Shown here: positions 34,072 through 45,020 of the stretch, in pieces
How the letters are laid out: every line of letters begins with the position of its first letter
Position numbering within the stretch: position 1 is the stretch's first letter
NCBI GenBank assembly: GCA_002778195.1
Contig: PCDI01000003.1
Coordinates: 1,092,295 to 1,156,294, forward strand
Direction of reading: 5' to 3'
Source of the DNA: Raffaelea ambrosiae
Lineage: Eukaryota > Ascomycota > Sordariomycetes > Ophiostomatales > Ophiostomataceae
DNA: 64,000 bases
Position numbers and translations under genes: made by a program
The notes under the pieces: model-generated
Database searches by the model: none
Told to the model about the DNA's origin: nothing
Seen by the model: only the letters and a program-made list of their open reading frames with translations

Positions 34072-36809
34072 GGTAATGCCTTTACACAAAGCACACAAAG
34101 ACCTTCCATTCCTTCATCTGGACAGCAAAAGGGTGCAGGTTGGGCCGAAACATAGGAAAAATTGAACCTGGGGGACATGTCTCCATACTGCCAGCCGAGG
34201 GGAAGGAAAAGGGCTTTGAAGGCGGTGAAGGAGGGCAGGCATGCAAGATTCCACTGGACGGGCTCAGAGGTACGAGAAGACACAACTCGAACCAGAGAGA
34301 GGCAGGATCAGTTCGAGAGAGAATGTGGAAGCCATACCCATCACATTGCCTCAGCTCTCACGGAGAACTGGCACACGTAGTTTGTACATGCACTTGGCAG
34401 GTTCGTCGGACGCCACGCCTGGCGGTGTTCCCGGTTTCGAAGATTGATCTCAGGTGGAAGATATACTGCGTATCGTCGTTTTGATCGTGTCCGCTCGGTT
34501 CTCGAGAAAGAGGATTCTTAAGGGAAATGAAGCAGACGTGTGCAAAAAAAGACCACACAATAGCCCTAGAAGTCTGCAAGAAAACAGACACCACGTTAGC
34601 ATATGGACCAGCCAGAACGGCGAGAGCTGAGAAAATGCGGCAGCTCCCGCACAAAAGACAGATTGCAGGAAAAGGGTTGTAAGGAAGGAAGAGAGTGTAC
34701 ACATCACAAGGGACGGGACAAAAAGGCCAGAAAGCAGGTATCTGAGACAAGAGAGTCAGAGCCAAAAAAGCCTGGTCAGGCTCTCGGATCGTCGTTGCTT
34801 CTCCACCCACGGGTCGAGCCAAAAGGAAGGTTGACGAGAATTGAGCAGGGGGTAAAGGAAAGAAGGACCAGGACAGGCTGTAGCCAGGCCGGGCCGTCCA
34901 GGAGAAGAGTGCTGCGTTCAGGAGGCCGCAGCACGGAGCGTGATGTGGCTGGTTTCTGGGATCACTCACCTCGGCCAGGAGATTTCTGTAGGGCCACACT
35001 GCCAAACAGGACACACACAAGTCGTAGGCCGGACGTCGAGACCAAATATATACAAAGGCCAAGATGGAGGGCGAGGTGCGAGGACAAAAAGCAAAGTCAA
35101 AAAAAGCAAGCGAAGCCCGTCGATGTCCAAGGAAAGTTGGCAGGACAAGCCGGGGGCGTCGTGGCAAGGGCTTTTTGATTGCTAATGCCTGGCAAGCGAT
35201 TTTGATACAGAGCGATTAGTTAGGAGAGAAAGTGGCACATCCCAGTCCCACACAGCAGGAGCCGTAGTGTCAGGGCCTGAGGGACAAAATTAGCTAAGCA
35301 GGGTTGCAAGCCACACCACATTTTCTGGGGGAAGACCCGGGATCGCTGTGGCTCAGAGAATAGCGCGGCATGTGATTGGCTCGGCATTGGATCGTCATTG
35401 GATGGCAGACGAGGGACAGCACAGGCACGCAGGAAGCAGACGGACGACTGGCTCTGTATCTGACACGGCAGGCCCCTACGGAACATGCCACGAGACGAAG
35501 CCGTGGCTTGTGGTCAGGCCACCTCCACGGTAGCTACAGCGCAGAGCCCTACAGTTGGCGAGATACGTGTGCGAGAGACAAGCCACAGGTTGGGGGAAGT
35601 TGAAGATTGGGCGGAAATCCTCGGCATAATTGGGAGAGAGATCGAGCCAGAGAGGCTGGCCAGAGACTGGCCAGAAGCAGACGAGCCAGAGAGAGCCAGT
35701 CGGACACCTGCAGGTGGCAGCTGCGTGTCGGAGAAGGACGCCAGCGAACCAGAGCACCCGCAAAGCCAGCAGAGCCAGCAAAGGCAGAACAACGAAATCC
35801 AGCAAATCAGGACGGACGCCTTTGCGGGAGGGAGACCCGACGGCAAGAAGGGAAGGCACAACGGCCCCCGCACCAGCAGGCCCAGCAAGCGAGCCAGAGT
35901 CTCGCAAGAAGAAGCCGTGGAAAAATTACTGGCGTGGTCCGGCCACGGAAGGTGCGTTGGAGACGTTTGTACCGCTGCCGCTAAAATGTGCGGGGCGGGT
36001 ACAAAAGACCCTGGTGCAGGCGGGGACCCACCGGTCGCCCCTGCCCCGAAGCACCGCGTTTGCTTTGGTGCATGGGTGCTAAAATCCGTTGGCGGCGTTG
36101 CTCTGGGCCACTAAGAATGCTGCGACAGGTTGCTGGCGCTGTGCGGGAGAGCGCAGCCAAATTTTTCCCACGCTCTCGCTAGTGCTGTGCTCCGTTCCTT
36201 CCTTTCTGGTCTCTGGCCCTGCCTTCCTGCTCCTGCCATCTTCTCTCCTGCTTCTTCCCTTCTTCTCGTCTGCGTCTTGCTGGCTTCACCCTCTTCCCTC
36301 GCCTCGTCTCCAGCTCGTCATTCTTGTTTCCCGTCCACTTGCGCCCTCCATCCGCCCTGCTGCAGCTGTGTCTCGAGTCATGTTCGCCGTCCCTTCTCGT
36401 CGGACCGACTTCTTCTCCCGCGCTGCTGCTCTGTCGCGATCTTGACTCGACCAGCCCGCCGCTGCCACACACACAACGAATTTTCTCTGAGTTCCTGCCT
36501 GGAGAGCCCTTCTGCTCTTTCCGTGGACGATACTCTTTATCTTCCACTCCCCTACTGCCAATTTGGCTTTCCCAATCCACCGTTCCCTTCACTGTCGCGC
36601 GTGATCGCGTAGTCAGTCGCCCGCCCGCTCGTTTCTCGGGAAAGTGATCCCCCCCTCGCCCGTCGCCCACCCACCACCGCCAATCTTCGACCTCGGACTT
36701 CGACGCCTTCCTCCGTAACTTCTTCGAAGCTCCTCCCCGAACACACCCTTTCCTTCTGCCCTTCCGACTGTCCTTTTGCGCTCGCGCCCTTTCGCCATCG
36801 CCGTGAGTG
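34072..36809. other. Divergent intergenic region (about 2.7 kb)
   Basis: Separates two divergently transcribed genes, so it should contain both promoters. Between about 34880 and 35720 it has many CCAG/AGCCAGAGAG-type repeats. A 209-codon plus-strand frame at 35485-36114 falls in these repeats and has no conserved features; I do not call it. The final 600 bases are CT-rich. Confidence 0.6.
36165..36800 (+). promoter_or_regulatory. CT-rich promoter/5' leader of the PHD-finger gene
   Basis: About 630 bases dominated by C and T with frequent TCTTCC and CCTTCC runs lead into the start codon at 36810. By analogy with other filamentous fungal genes this is the transcription-start and 5' UTR zone. 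The start site is not resolved. Confidence 0.55.
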
Positions 36810-39211
36810 ATGGCAGGACCCGACCCCCGACGGTCTTCTCGCGCTCGCACGACTCAACCACAGTCACGACCTTCCTCAACTACATCCAGTGTTTCTGGCC
36901 GTGCCGACCGCCACCCCAAGCCCTTCGCAAAGACTGGCTCACCCCAGAAGTCCATCTCGACTGCGTCTCTGGCCTCGGAGCCCCCCGAGGACGCCACAGC
37001 CAGCGCAGACGAGACACCGCAGCCGCCCACACGCAGCCGACGTGCTGCCAATCCCAACGTGATCAAGGACGACCAAGACCGATCATCCATTGTTATTAGC
37101 GGAATCGACATGCTCAATGATGGTGACGAGATTCAAGAGGACGACGAGGCCGTCCGCTGCATCTGCGGTTACGAAGACTACCCCGGCCCGCCGTCCTCCG
37201 ACGACCTCAAGCAAGCTGCCAAGGACGGATTTGACGTCGACACCGTCTTTCCCACCGTTGTGACGGACGACCTCGCCGGCTTCTTTGTTCAGTGCGACAT
37301 CTGCAAGGTCTGGCAGCACGGCGCCTGCGTCGGTCTTGTCAACGACAACACCCTCCCAGAAGAATACTACTGCGAAGAATGCCGCAAAGACCTCCACAAA
37401 ATCTTTCCGGGCACAAATGGGTAAGTGGTCACCGCCAGAGCCACTTCACAGGCACTTGCACCACACAGCGACGTCATTTCTCAAGGGCAGCACTGCTTCA
37501 CATGCTTCAACTCGTACTTGTTGGTTCGCTTTCTTTTTGTTGGCTCTTGCTCGTGTGGCTTTCGTGGCCAACGTGTCGTGGGGGTTTTCTCTCGTGCCGC
37601 GAATTGCCAAAGGCATACACGTGCACACACCGTACCCCTTCCACCTGCCCATAACTGAATATGTTCCTCAAACATCAGTGACCGCTCGGTGCTAACGCAA
37701 TACCTTTTCGCAGGCCCCGCTGCTCTATATACCTCGCTCTGAACCGCAGGCGATCCCGCACTGGTTCGTTCGTCAAGGACCGTGAGCGGTCGCCCAAGGC
37801 CAAGGAAAGCAAAGACTCTAGCAAGGATGCTGGTAAGGACACCAGCAAGGATGGAAGTAAGGATGCGAGAAGCTCGCGTGCGGCTAGCTCAAGCCTGCCC
37901 TCCAAACGCCGATCCACCATGAATAGCAGAGATGCTGCCTACGATGAAGAACAGCTAAGAATCGCCATTGAAGCAAGCAAAGAGGATGCTGGTAGTGACA
38001 ACGCAGAAGGCGCTTCAAGGCGGCCGAAACGGAGCCGAAGCGACAGCGAAGAGTGAGTGAAACTTTCTGTTAATCAGAGTTGCCCAGCCATGTTGCGCGA
38101 ATTGATCGACTGACTTGATTTGTACCGAAACAGAAAAACAGACAGTATCAAACGACAGCGCACAAGCTCGCGATCCCTGTCACCGGCGCCCGAGAAGTCG
38201 ACACCCGCAGACGATTCCGACGAGGCCATGGCTACACGTAACGGGTCGTCTAAGAAGTCGTCGAGAAGCGCTGCGGCTGCAGTACGGAGCCAGCAGCAGC
38301 GAGAGAAGGCGGAGAGAGAAGAAAAAGAAAGGCAAAGAGTCGAAGCTGCGAACAAGAGAAGCGGTAGAGCAGAGCGCCGCCGAGCGGATGGTACAGATAT
38401 GGCGCGAATGCTGAAAGTCGTAGCGGAAGCAGAAGCTCATTCAGATACAGATTCAGACCCGTCCGAAGAGGCGCCATTGGCCGCCCGAGCTGCGACGAGA
38501 ACAGCAGCCACTCCTGCCGTCACCAGCGCCCCGGCGAACCCGACCGCAACTGCCACAACCTCCGCAACAACGATTGCACCAGCCGCCTCTTCGACCGGCG
38601 CAGAGCGCACCGCCCCCGCCCGGCCGGCACAACCCTCGCCAGAAACACCACCGCCGACGACGGCGCCCGCTATGAGCGCGTCCAAGTCCAAAGGCGGCCG
38701 ACCTACACATAAGAAGAAGGGTAGGAATCAGTACACCAAGGAGCGCGAAGCTCGGGAGGAACAGAATGGTCGGTCACGGTCTCGGGATGTGCCAGAAAAC
38801 GGGACGGGCAAGTCGGGCTCTGGCGGCGGCTCGGGCAGCCATAACAAGTCACGAGCTAAGGGCGGCATGAGCAGCCGAATAACCATGACTGAAATGAGGC
38901 GGCGGGTAGCGGGCATGTCCGACTTCATTTCGATAACGCAACTGGAGCTCGCGGGCGAAGAAGGCTCACAGGCTGGCAAGTCGACCCCGGGAGAGGAGCC
39001 AAAGACGAAGGACAGCACGCCGACTGGAGACGCTGCCTCGACCACGAATGGCGGCAAAGAAGGCGGCTCACCAGCGAAGAAGTCGTCTGACAACCACGGC
39101 ACCGGCGGACCGGCCAATCTGGACCGGGAGTTTAAGACTCTCAGCGTCGTGGAGATGATGGACGTCATTAACAGGCGGATTGCACATTGGCAGAATGAGT
39201 TTGGAAATTAG
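36810..39211 (+). CDS. CTI6: Cti6-like PHD-finger protein of the Rpd3L histone deacetylase complex
   Basis: Three exons: 36810-37420, 37714-38052 and 38134-39211, introns 37421-37713 (GTAAGT, branch GCTAAC, TTTCGCAG) and 38053-38133 (GTGAGT..ACAG). Product 675 aa. The PHD finger has the full C4HC3 set: Cys117, Cys119, Cys162, Cys165, His170, Cys173, Cys188, Cys191, with a 42-residue insertion between the first and second Cys pairs and the core FFVQCDICKVWQHGACVG. Later come a Lys/Ser-rich region, NSRDAAYDEEQLRIAIEAS, GGMSSRITMTEMRRRVAG, and the C-terminal TLSVVEMMDVINRRIAHWQN, which matches the conserved tail of Cti6 orthologues. Yeast Cti6 links the Rpd3L complex to chromatin and binds methylated H3K4 (established); the orthology here is from domain order and the two conserved C-terminal blocks. 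The start at 36810 follows a GTG at 36807 that is not used. Confidence 0.85.
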
Positions 39212-39794
39212 ACCGGACGGGGAACGTCCACGGGTGGCTTTGTTATGGAACAACTTTATTGTTTTTTTGTTAGGATTACTGTTATTTGGGCCGCGGCGTT
39301 TTTTTTTTCCGACCTTCATGGTTGACATTCTGTATTAGTTTCATCAACTTTTTAGGGGGGAGGTTAGGAGTGTTGCGAATGGGACAGGAGAATACCCTTT
39401 TGTTTTTTGGAAAAAAGAACAAAGTAACTATATTTCATTATTGTTAACCATTATGGATTGCTGTTGCTATTAGTATAGCGAGTATGGGGATCGGCATTTG
39501 CACAATTTTTGTGGCAGTACAATACCAGAACACGATGTAGCCATATATGAAATTGGGCCATGGTGGGCAGCAACTGGACAAGAAAAGGGAACAGGAAGCT
39601 TGTGGAGTGTTTTCGGTTGACATATGTGCTCGGGATTTAAGTGTATGCCAGGTTCTATTCTATGCAATGCGATGTCGTGTATATGCGTAGTTGTACAAAG
39701 AAAGTAGTGATAGTACAGAGTGAGGGTGCGCCATATAGATCGATAGATGCAGATATTGTGAGGACCGTCCCGGGATGCTAGGCCTGTCCCTTCA
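39212..39794. other. Convergent 3' region between the PHD and GTPase genes
   Basis: Both neighbours end here. The interval is A/T-rich with T homopolymers and no open frame of note, consistent with back-to-back terminators. Confidence 0.7.
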
Positions 39795-40953
39795 TCAGAC
39801 GCTGATGAAGCCCCCCCCTCCTCCACCACCACCACCTGTTGCTGCGGCTGCTCCTCCTTCTCCTCCGCGTCCTCCGGCTTCGGCCATCCGCGCGCTGTAC
39901 TTGGCCGCGCTCCGCGCCTTGCGCTGCTCCTTGTCCCGCTTCCGCGCCTGGCTCATCGACAGCGGCGGCCCCGCCCGCGCCGCCGCCTGGGCCTTGGCGA
40001 GGGCGTCCGCATCCAGCGCGTCCAGGCAGAACCGCCCCAGCTTGCCCCGCCGCCACGCCTGGACAAAGTGCTGGGCCGCGCCCTCGTGCGACAGGTCCCC
40101 GTGGCGCACCAGCTTGCCCGTCCGGCGCGCCACCCCGTCCAGCAGCTCGTCCACGTCGTTGGTGGGCGCGGCCAGGCCAAACAGGTCCACGTACAGGCCC
40201 GGGTCGCGCTGGTTGAGCTGGAACAGCAGGTAGTCGGCCAGCTCAATGTCCGGGACCGTGCTCTCGCGCACGCACCCGACCAGCGCCAGCTTCAGCATGC
40301 TCTCCGGGTCGCCCACGTACGGCACGAACACGCCGGGCGTGTCCATCACCAGGACGCCGGCACTGCTGCCATCCCCGTTGTTGTCGCCGTCGTGGTCGTC
40401 GTCCTCCTCTTCCAGGACACGGACCGGCGTGCCCAGCTTGCGCGTCACGCCCGGCTGCGCGCCCGTGGTGGCCGCGCGGGACCGCCGGCCGGCGTCGGCC
40501 ATGCCGCGGGCGCGCAGGCGGTTGAGCAGCGTCGACTTGCCGGCGTTGGGCATGCCGACAATGAGCGCGCGGAGGCCGGTCAAGGAGTGCTGGCCGTGGC
40601 GGCGGGCGACGGCGCGGACGGCGGCGACCAGCTTGGAGGCCTCGCGCCGGGCGATGGCGGTGGCGGAGGAGGACGACGAGGAAGAGGAAGAGGAGGAGGA
40701 GCCTTTGCTTTTGGCGTGCTTGGCGTGCTTGGCGTCGTCCTCGTCGGCCGTCTTGTCGGAGCCCAGGAAGAGCACGGCATCGGCATCGTGGCGGTGCAGC
40801 TGGGCCAGACGCCGCAGGTCGGCGCGCGTGGGCGACACGGCCGACGACGGAGACCCGGACGACGACGAAGGGTCCACGACGAGATCCCGCTTGGTATAGA
40901 CAATGATCCGGCTGCGGCGCTCGCTGTCTTCGGTGTAGTAGGAGCTGGGCAGA

Positions 40954-40992
<39 letters not shown>

Positions 40993-41492
40993 CGGCCGGA
41001 CGCTTTCCTGCGGCCGAGCGCGGCGGCGGCGAGACCGCCACCATCGACGCCGGCTTCGGCGCTGGTGACCACGCCGCCGGACCGCACGGACGTCTCGAGC
41101 AGCGGGTTCCAGGAGGTGGTGGGGATGCGCAGGTCGCGGCACTCGATGACGAGGCCGACGGTGGCGAGGACGCGGCGCATGCGGTCGAGGGCGGCGCGGT
41201 GGTGGCCGAGGAAGTAGGAGCGGACAATGTTGGGGGAGGGTTCATAGGCGGTGCGTGGGTGGAAGTCTGGGAAGCGTGTGGAGGAGGACGACGGGGGTGG
41301 TGATGGAGTTGGTGGTGTCGCAATCTGGCTGGCTGTGTCCTGAGGGGGGACGTCGCCCGCTGCGTCGACGGCTGCCGGAGCGTCCGATGGCGGCTGTGTG
41401 GACATGAACCTGCTCCCCGGCATCCTTGCTGGACGTCTTGCCGTTGCCCTTAGGGCAGACAGAACGCCAACAGCGCCTCTTGTGGGCGCCAT
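39795..41492 (-). CDS. MTG1: Mitochondrial ribosome-assembly GTPase, Mtg1/YlqF family
   Basis: Single exon, 565 aa, ATG at 41492. Residues 1-35 are Arg/Ala-rich and lack acidic residues, a plausible mitochondrial presequence. The GTPase motifs occur in circularly permuted order, the hallmark of the YlqF/Mtg1 group: G4 YTKRDL (199-204, a Thr in place of the usual Asn of NKxD), then G1 GMPNAGKS (313-320), G2 PGVTR (347-351) and G3 DTPGVF (384-389). ECRDLRIPTTSWNPLL (117-132) is the expected pre-G4 motif. Bacterial and yeast relatives act in large-subunit assembly; Mtg1 works on the mitochondrial ribosome at the inner membrane (established). The protein is about 200 residues longer than yeast Mtg1 because of poly-Ser insertions (about 168-179 and 265-276), an acidic insertion before G3, and a poly-Gly C-terminus. 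Confidence 0.9.
40959..40991 (-). repeat. (AGC)n poly-Ser-coding microsatellite in MTG1
   Basis: GCT triplets on the plus strand encode the first poly-Ser insertion of the GTPase (about residues 168-179). It sits between the pre-G4 strand and G4, a surface loop position. Confidence 0.85.
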
Positions 41493-42387
41493 GGTTCTTG
41501 TCTTCTGTGTGTGTGTGTGTGTGTGGCGGAGAACTGCCTCTGTTTTTTTGCAGCCTCTCAGGGCATGCTGGACTTCCGTATACCCCCTCAGTCCCGGTCT
41601 GGGCTTCTTGGAGCAACAAAAACCAGAACTGTTTATCTACGGTGGTTGTGGAGTGGGTGATGAGACAGCTGCCCGTCTTCTCTGTGTCGCCGTTGGATAT
41701 GGCAGAATGGGATGAAGTGGTGGAAGCGAAGCTAAAATTTATTTACAGTGTAAATGCGGGCGCGCACGGACCACTTCGTTGAGCCGCTCCCGTTACATGG
41801 GCCAAGGTGCTGCATAGGGACGAGTTGCACTCAACAATGCGCATTCTTTCCGTGTCACACGTTCACTTTTCACCATGCAGCTTTTTATTTTGAACCAAGT
41901 AAATTGAAAAAAAGAGTGGTCTCTGCCGTATTACTATTAAGCTCGGAATCGAATCCGCCAGGGTATGTTCAGTAGCACCTGAGTAGTATCTACATATGGG
42001 AAAAAAAGGAAAATGTAAAAAACACAGTAATATCAGTTTGTTGTTTGAGCCGAAGACCACCCTGTTGTTGTAAATGCTGTTTCGTAAAGGATCGTAAGAA
42101 TGAAAAGGTTTTGGTTGTTTTTTGGGAGGTTTGGGAGGGGGTTAGCAGCACCAGGAACACAGTCCTGAATGCGTGCACATGCATAGCAAAAAGACTCTCA
42201 AGGAGCGTTTTACCCCCAGCCAATTGACAGCAAAGGAAAAAAGTAACAGGGCAGAGCTTATTTGTTTTGATTAATAGTACAGGAGCTTTGGAAAAAGGAA
42301 AAAAAGATGCCTCGCATGGTTTTGGACATAGGAAAAAGAAAAGAGGGACACAAAGAGAGAGACAGAGCAATGGGGTTAGCCTCCCAT
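41493..42387. other. Intergenic: MTG1 promoter and adhesin 3' region
   Basis: A (TG)n run at 41505-41525 lies 13 bases upstream of the MTG1 ATG, in its 5' leader. The rest is A/T-rich with no gene. Confidence 0.65.
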
Positions 42388-44639
42388 TTACAGAGCAGCC
42401 ATCAGAGCCATGACAGCGACACCAGCCAGGCCGAAAGCCTGGGTGCGGTCGCCGCCGGCCGTGAAGACGGCGGTGGCCGTCGGCTTGGGGGTGTTGTAGG
42501 TGGCACCAGTGCCAACGGCGGTCGGCTGGGCGTAGCCAGAGCCGGACGCGACACCAGCGGACACCGGGGTCGAGGCAGCGGCCACCGGGGCGGTGGTGTA
42601 GCTGGTGACGGGGACGACGCCTACGGAGCCGGACGAGCCCGTGGTGAAGCCGACCTGCGGCACGGTGGCAACCGTCGGGGTGACGACAACGGTGCTGGAG
42701 CCCGGCACAGTCGAGCCAGCAGCGTTGGTGTACGGCACGGTGCCGGTGACCTGGACGGTGACGGTGGTGTAGATGGCCTGGGTCAGGTGGGTGGTGGCGG
42801 TGGCGGTCAGGTAGGTGGTGGCCGAAGCAGCACCCGTGACCACGGCCGGGTTGCTGCCGGCGTAGCTGCCGCAGAGACCCTGGAAGTAGCTGACAGCCTC
42901 GGCGACGGTGGCGTCGTCCTGGCCGTGCGAGTAGATGCAGCCAAAGACCTTGTCGACGTAGTCGGCGTCAGGGCACAGGCAGGCGGCGTCCGAGTTGTCC
43001 TTGCACTTGGTCTGGAACAGCCAGGTGTTGAGGCACTGGGGCACCACAGACGGGCACGGCAGAGTCTCGGTCGGCACAGCCGGGGTCGTGCCAGACGACG
43101 ACTTGCCGGGGACGGTGGCAGGGGTAGTGGCAGGCGTGGTGGAGGCACCCGGAGTGGTGGCCGGGACCGACGAGCCAGGGGTGGTGGCGGGGGTGGTGGC
43201 CGGAACCGACGAGCCAGGGGTGGTGGCCGGAGTGGTGGCCGGGGTGGTAGCGGGCGTGGTCTCCGTCTCGGTCACAGGGCAGACAGTGGTCGACACGGCA
43301 ATGGTGACAACGGTGGTCTTGACCGACTCAGCCGGGCAGTTGGTGACGGTCGGGGCGCAGCTGGTGAGGGTCGACACCGAGGTGGTGTAGATGGTGGAGG
43401 TGGTCAGGGGCACCGACGAGGGAACAACAGGGACCGAGGACGAGCTAACGGAGTAGACCGGAGTCGACGCGGAGGACGAAGAGACCACGACGGGCACCGA
43501 CGAGATCGGGGTGGACGGCACAGAGGTCGAGGGCACCGGGACGGAGCTGTTGCCCACAGGGATGGAGGTGGTGGGGTAGATGGGGACCGACGAGGTGGTG
43601 GGCACAACGGGGACCGAGGAGCTGCTGCCGGGCACCACCGGGACAGAGGTGCTGCTGCTGGGCACCACGGGCACGGAGGAAGCGCTGCTGGGCACAACCG
43701 GGACCGACGAGGTGGTGGACACGACGGGCACCGACGAGCTGCTGGGCACCACGGGGACGGAGCTGCTGCTGGGCACGACAGGCACAGAGCTGCTGCTGGG
43801 AGTGGCCGGGGTCGACGAGGGCACCGAGTAGGCGGGCGTCGAGAAGGAGAGGGAGCTGCTGCTGGGCACGACCGGCACCGAGCTGGGGGTGGAGTAGGCA
43901 GGGGTGCTGAAGCTGACGCTGCTGCTCGAGAACGTCACAGGCGTCGTCGAGTGGGCAGGCTTGGTCGAGGTCGAGCTGGTCGAGCACGAGAAGGAGACGG
44001 TGGACACGCTGATGCTGCAGGTCGGCTTGGGCTTGTTGGTCTGGGACGGGTAGACGATGGTGACACCAGTGGCACCACCGCACTGGTCGTTGGTGACGAC
44101 AGAGCCGCCGCTGGAGCAGGGGGAGCGGTGCTTGCAGGTCTCGCCCGAGGGCATGTCGTAGTGGAACTCGAGGTCGCAGTCGAACTCGGTGCTGATGTGG
44201 ACCTCGCTGACGGAGAAGGACTCGACGTCCGTGCTGCCCGAGCAGCTGAACGACGGGCTGGTCGACTTGTCCGACGAGCAGGAGCCGCCAATGTAGTTGC
44301 CAAAGGTACGGCGGTCGTAGCGCGACGAGCGCTTGCCGCCGCCCGAGAAGCACGAGAAGCCGCTCCAGGAGAAGCCGTTGTAGCTGGAGAAGCCGCCGGT
44401 GGTCAGGTCGCTAAAGTCCCAGCCGGACTGCTGGCTAGGCTGGCACTTGTCCTGGCTGTTCTTGGGGCAGGTGAAGGAGCCGGCGTTGTTGAAACCAGAG
44501 CCCTGGGATTGTTTGTTAGTGAGGAACTAAGGGGGAAGGGGAGAAAGGAAAAAAAAAAGGGAAGTGTTATAACTTCGTGGGTGGGCCATACGGTAGCAGA
44601 AGCACCCGCCGCAAGGGCGAGAACAGAGAAGGACTTCAT
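42388..44639 (-). CDS. MAD1-like GPI-anchored cell-surface adhesin with CFEM-like domain
   Basis: Two exons: 44639-44592 and 44502-42388, intron 44591-44503 (GTATGG donor, CACTAAC branch, CCCAG acceptor). Product 720 aa. Residues 1-16 are a signal peptide (MKSFSVLALAAGASAT). Residues 17-165 are a Cys/aromatic-rich globular domain with SGWDFSDLTTGGFSSYNGFS and EVHISTEFDCDLEFHY. Then follows a long Ser/Thr/Val/Pro tandem region built on SSVPVVPSS, then TTPATTPGS repeats. Residues about 498-565 are CFEM-like with seven cysteines. The C-terminus (FGLAGVAVMALMAAL) is a hydrophobic GPI-attachment tail. Domain order and length resemble the Metarhizium adhesin MAD1 (about 717 aa), which mediates spore attachment; homologues occur in many non-pathogens. 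Function here is inferred. The CFEM lacks one of the canonical eight cysteines. Confidence 0.85.
43600..43850 (-). repeat. Coding tandem repeats (SSVPVVPSS) of the adhesin
   Basis: Roughly a dozen imperfect copies of a 27-33 bp unit encoding SSVPVVPSSS variants. Similar 24-bp TTPATTPGS repeats lie at about 43120-43260. These form the O-glycosylatable stalk between the N-terminal domain and the CFEM-like domain. Confidence 0.85.
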
Positions 44640-44986
44640 GGTGATTTGTTGTTGTTTTGTTGAACGAATGACGTGACGTTTGTTTGAAAAATCTCAGAAA
44701 TCAGAAGAAATAAAATCGATGGGTACAAATAGTTGCTACTGTATGAGCGTTGATTGTGAGAGAGAGAACGAGAGAAAAAGAAGATGGGGTGAATGAGAGC
44801 AAAGAAGCGAATGACTTTGGACTCTCGAGAAACGAATGTGAGTTTTCAAACAAACAAAGAAGAAAGAGATTGTTGAAGAGATGCAGAATGGAGAGGAGAA
44901 AAGAAAGACAAGAAGACCACAAGGGGAGGAGGAGGACCATCTAGATATATACACGAACAAGGCATAGTAGGAGGGCAGGAGACCGC

Positions 44987-45020
44987 GACCAGGCGGAGAC
45001 CAGGCGGAGACCAGGCAAAG
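44987..45020. repeat. 11-bp direct repeat GACCAGGCGGA
   Basis: Three head-to-tail copies, the last degenerate, followed by AAAGGCCAGGAG. Located in the presumed promoter of the minus-strand adhesin gene. Confidence 0.85.

Noticed and set aside
35485..36114. 209-codon plus-strand frame upstream of the PHD gene
   Set aside because: Lies in CCAG-type repeats within the promoter region and has no conserved segment.
40068..41303. 411-codon plus-strand open frame opposite MTG1
   Set aside because: Antisense shadow produced by GC-rich third positions; no conserved motif, whereas the minus strand carries all GTPase motifs.
42307..44676. 789-codon plus-strand open frame covering the adhesin gene
   Set aside because: It is the antisense shadow of the Ser/Thr/Val/Pro repeats. 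The Gly/Arg/His composition is what the complement of those codons gives, while the minus strand has signal peptide, intron, CFEM-like and GPI features.
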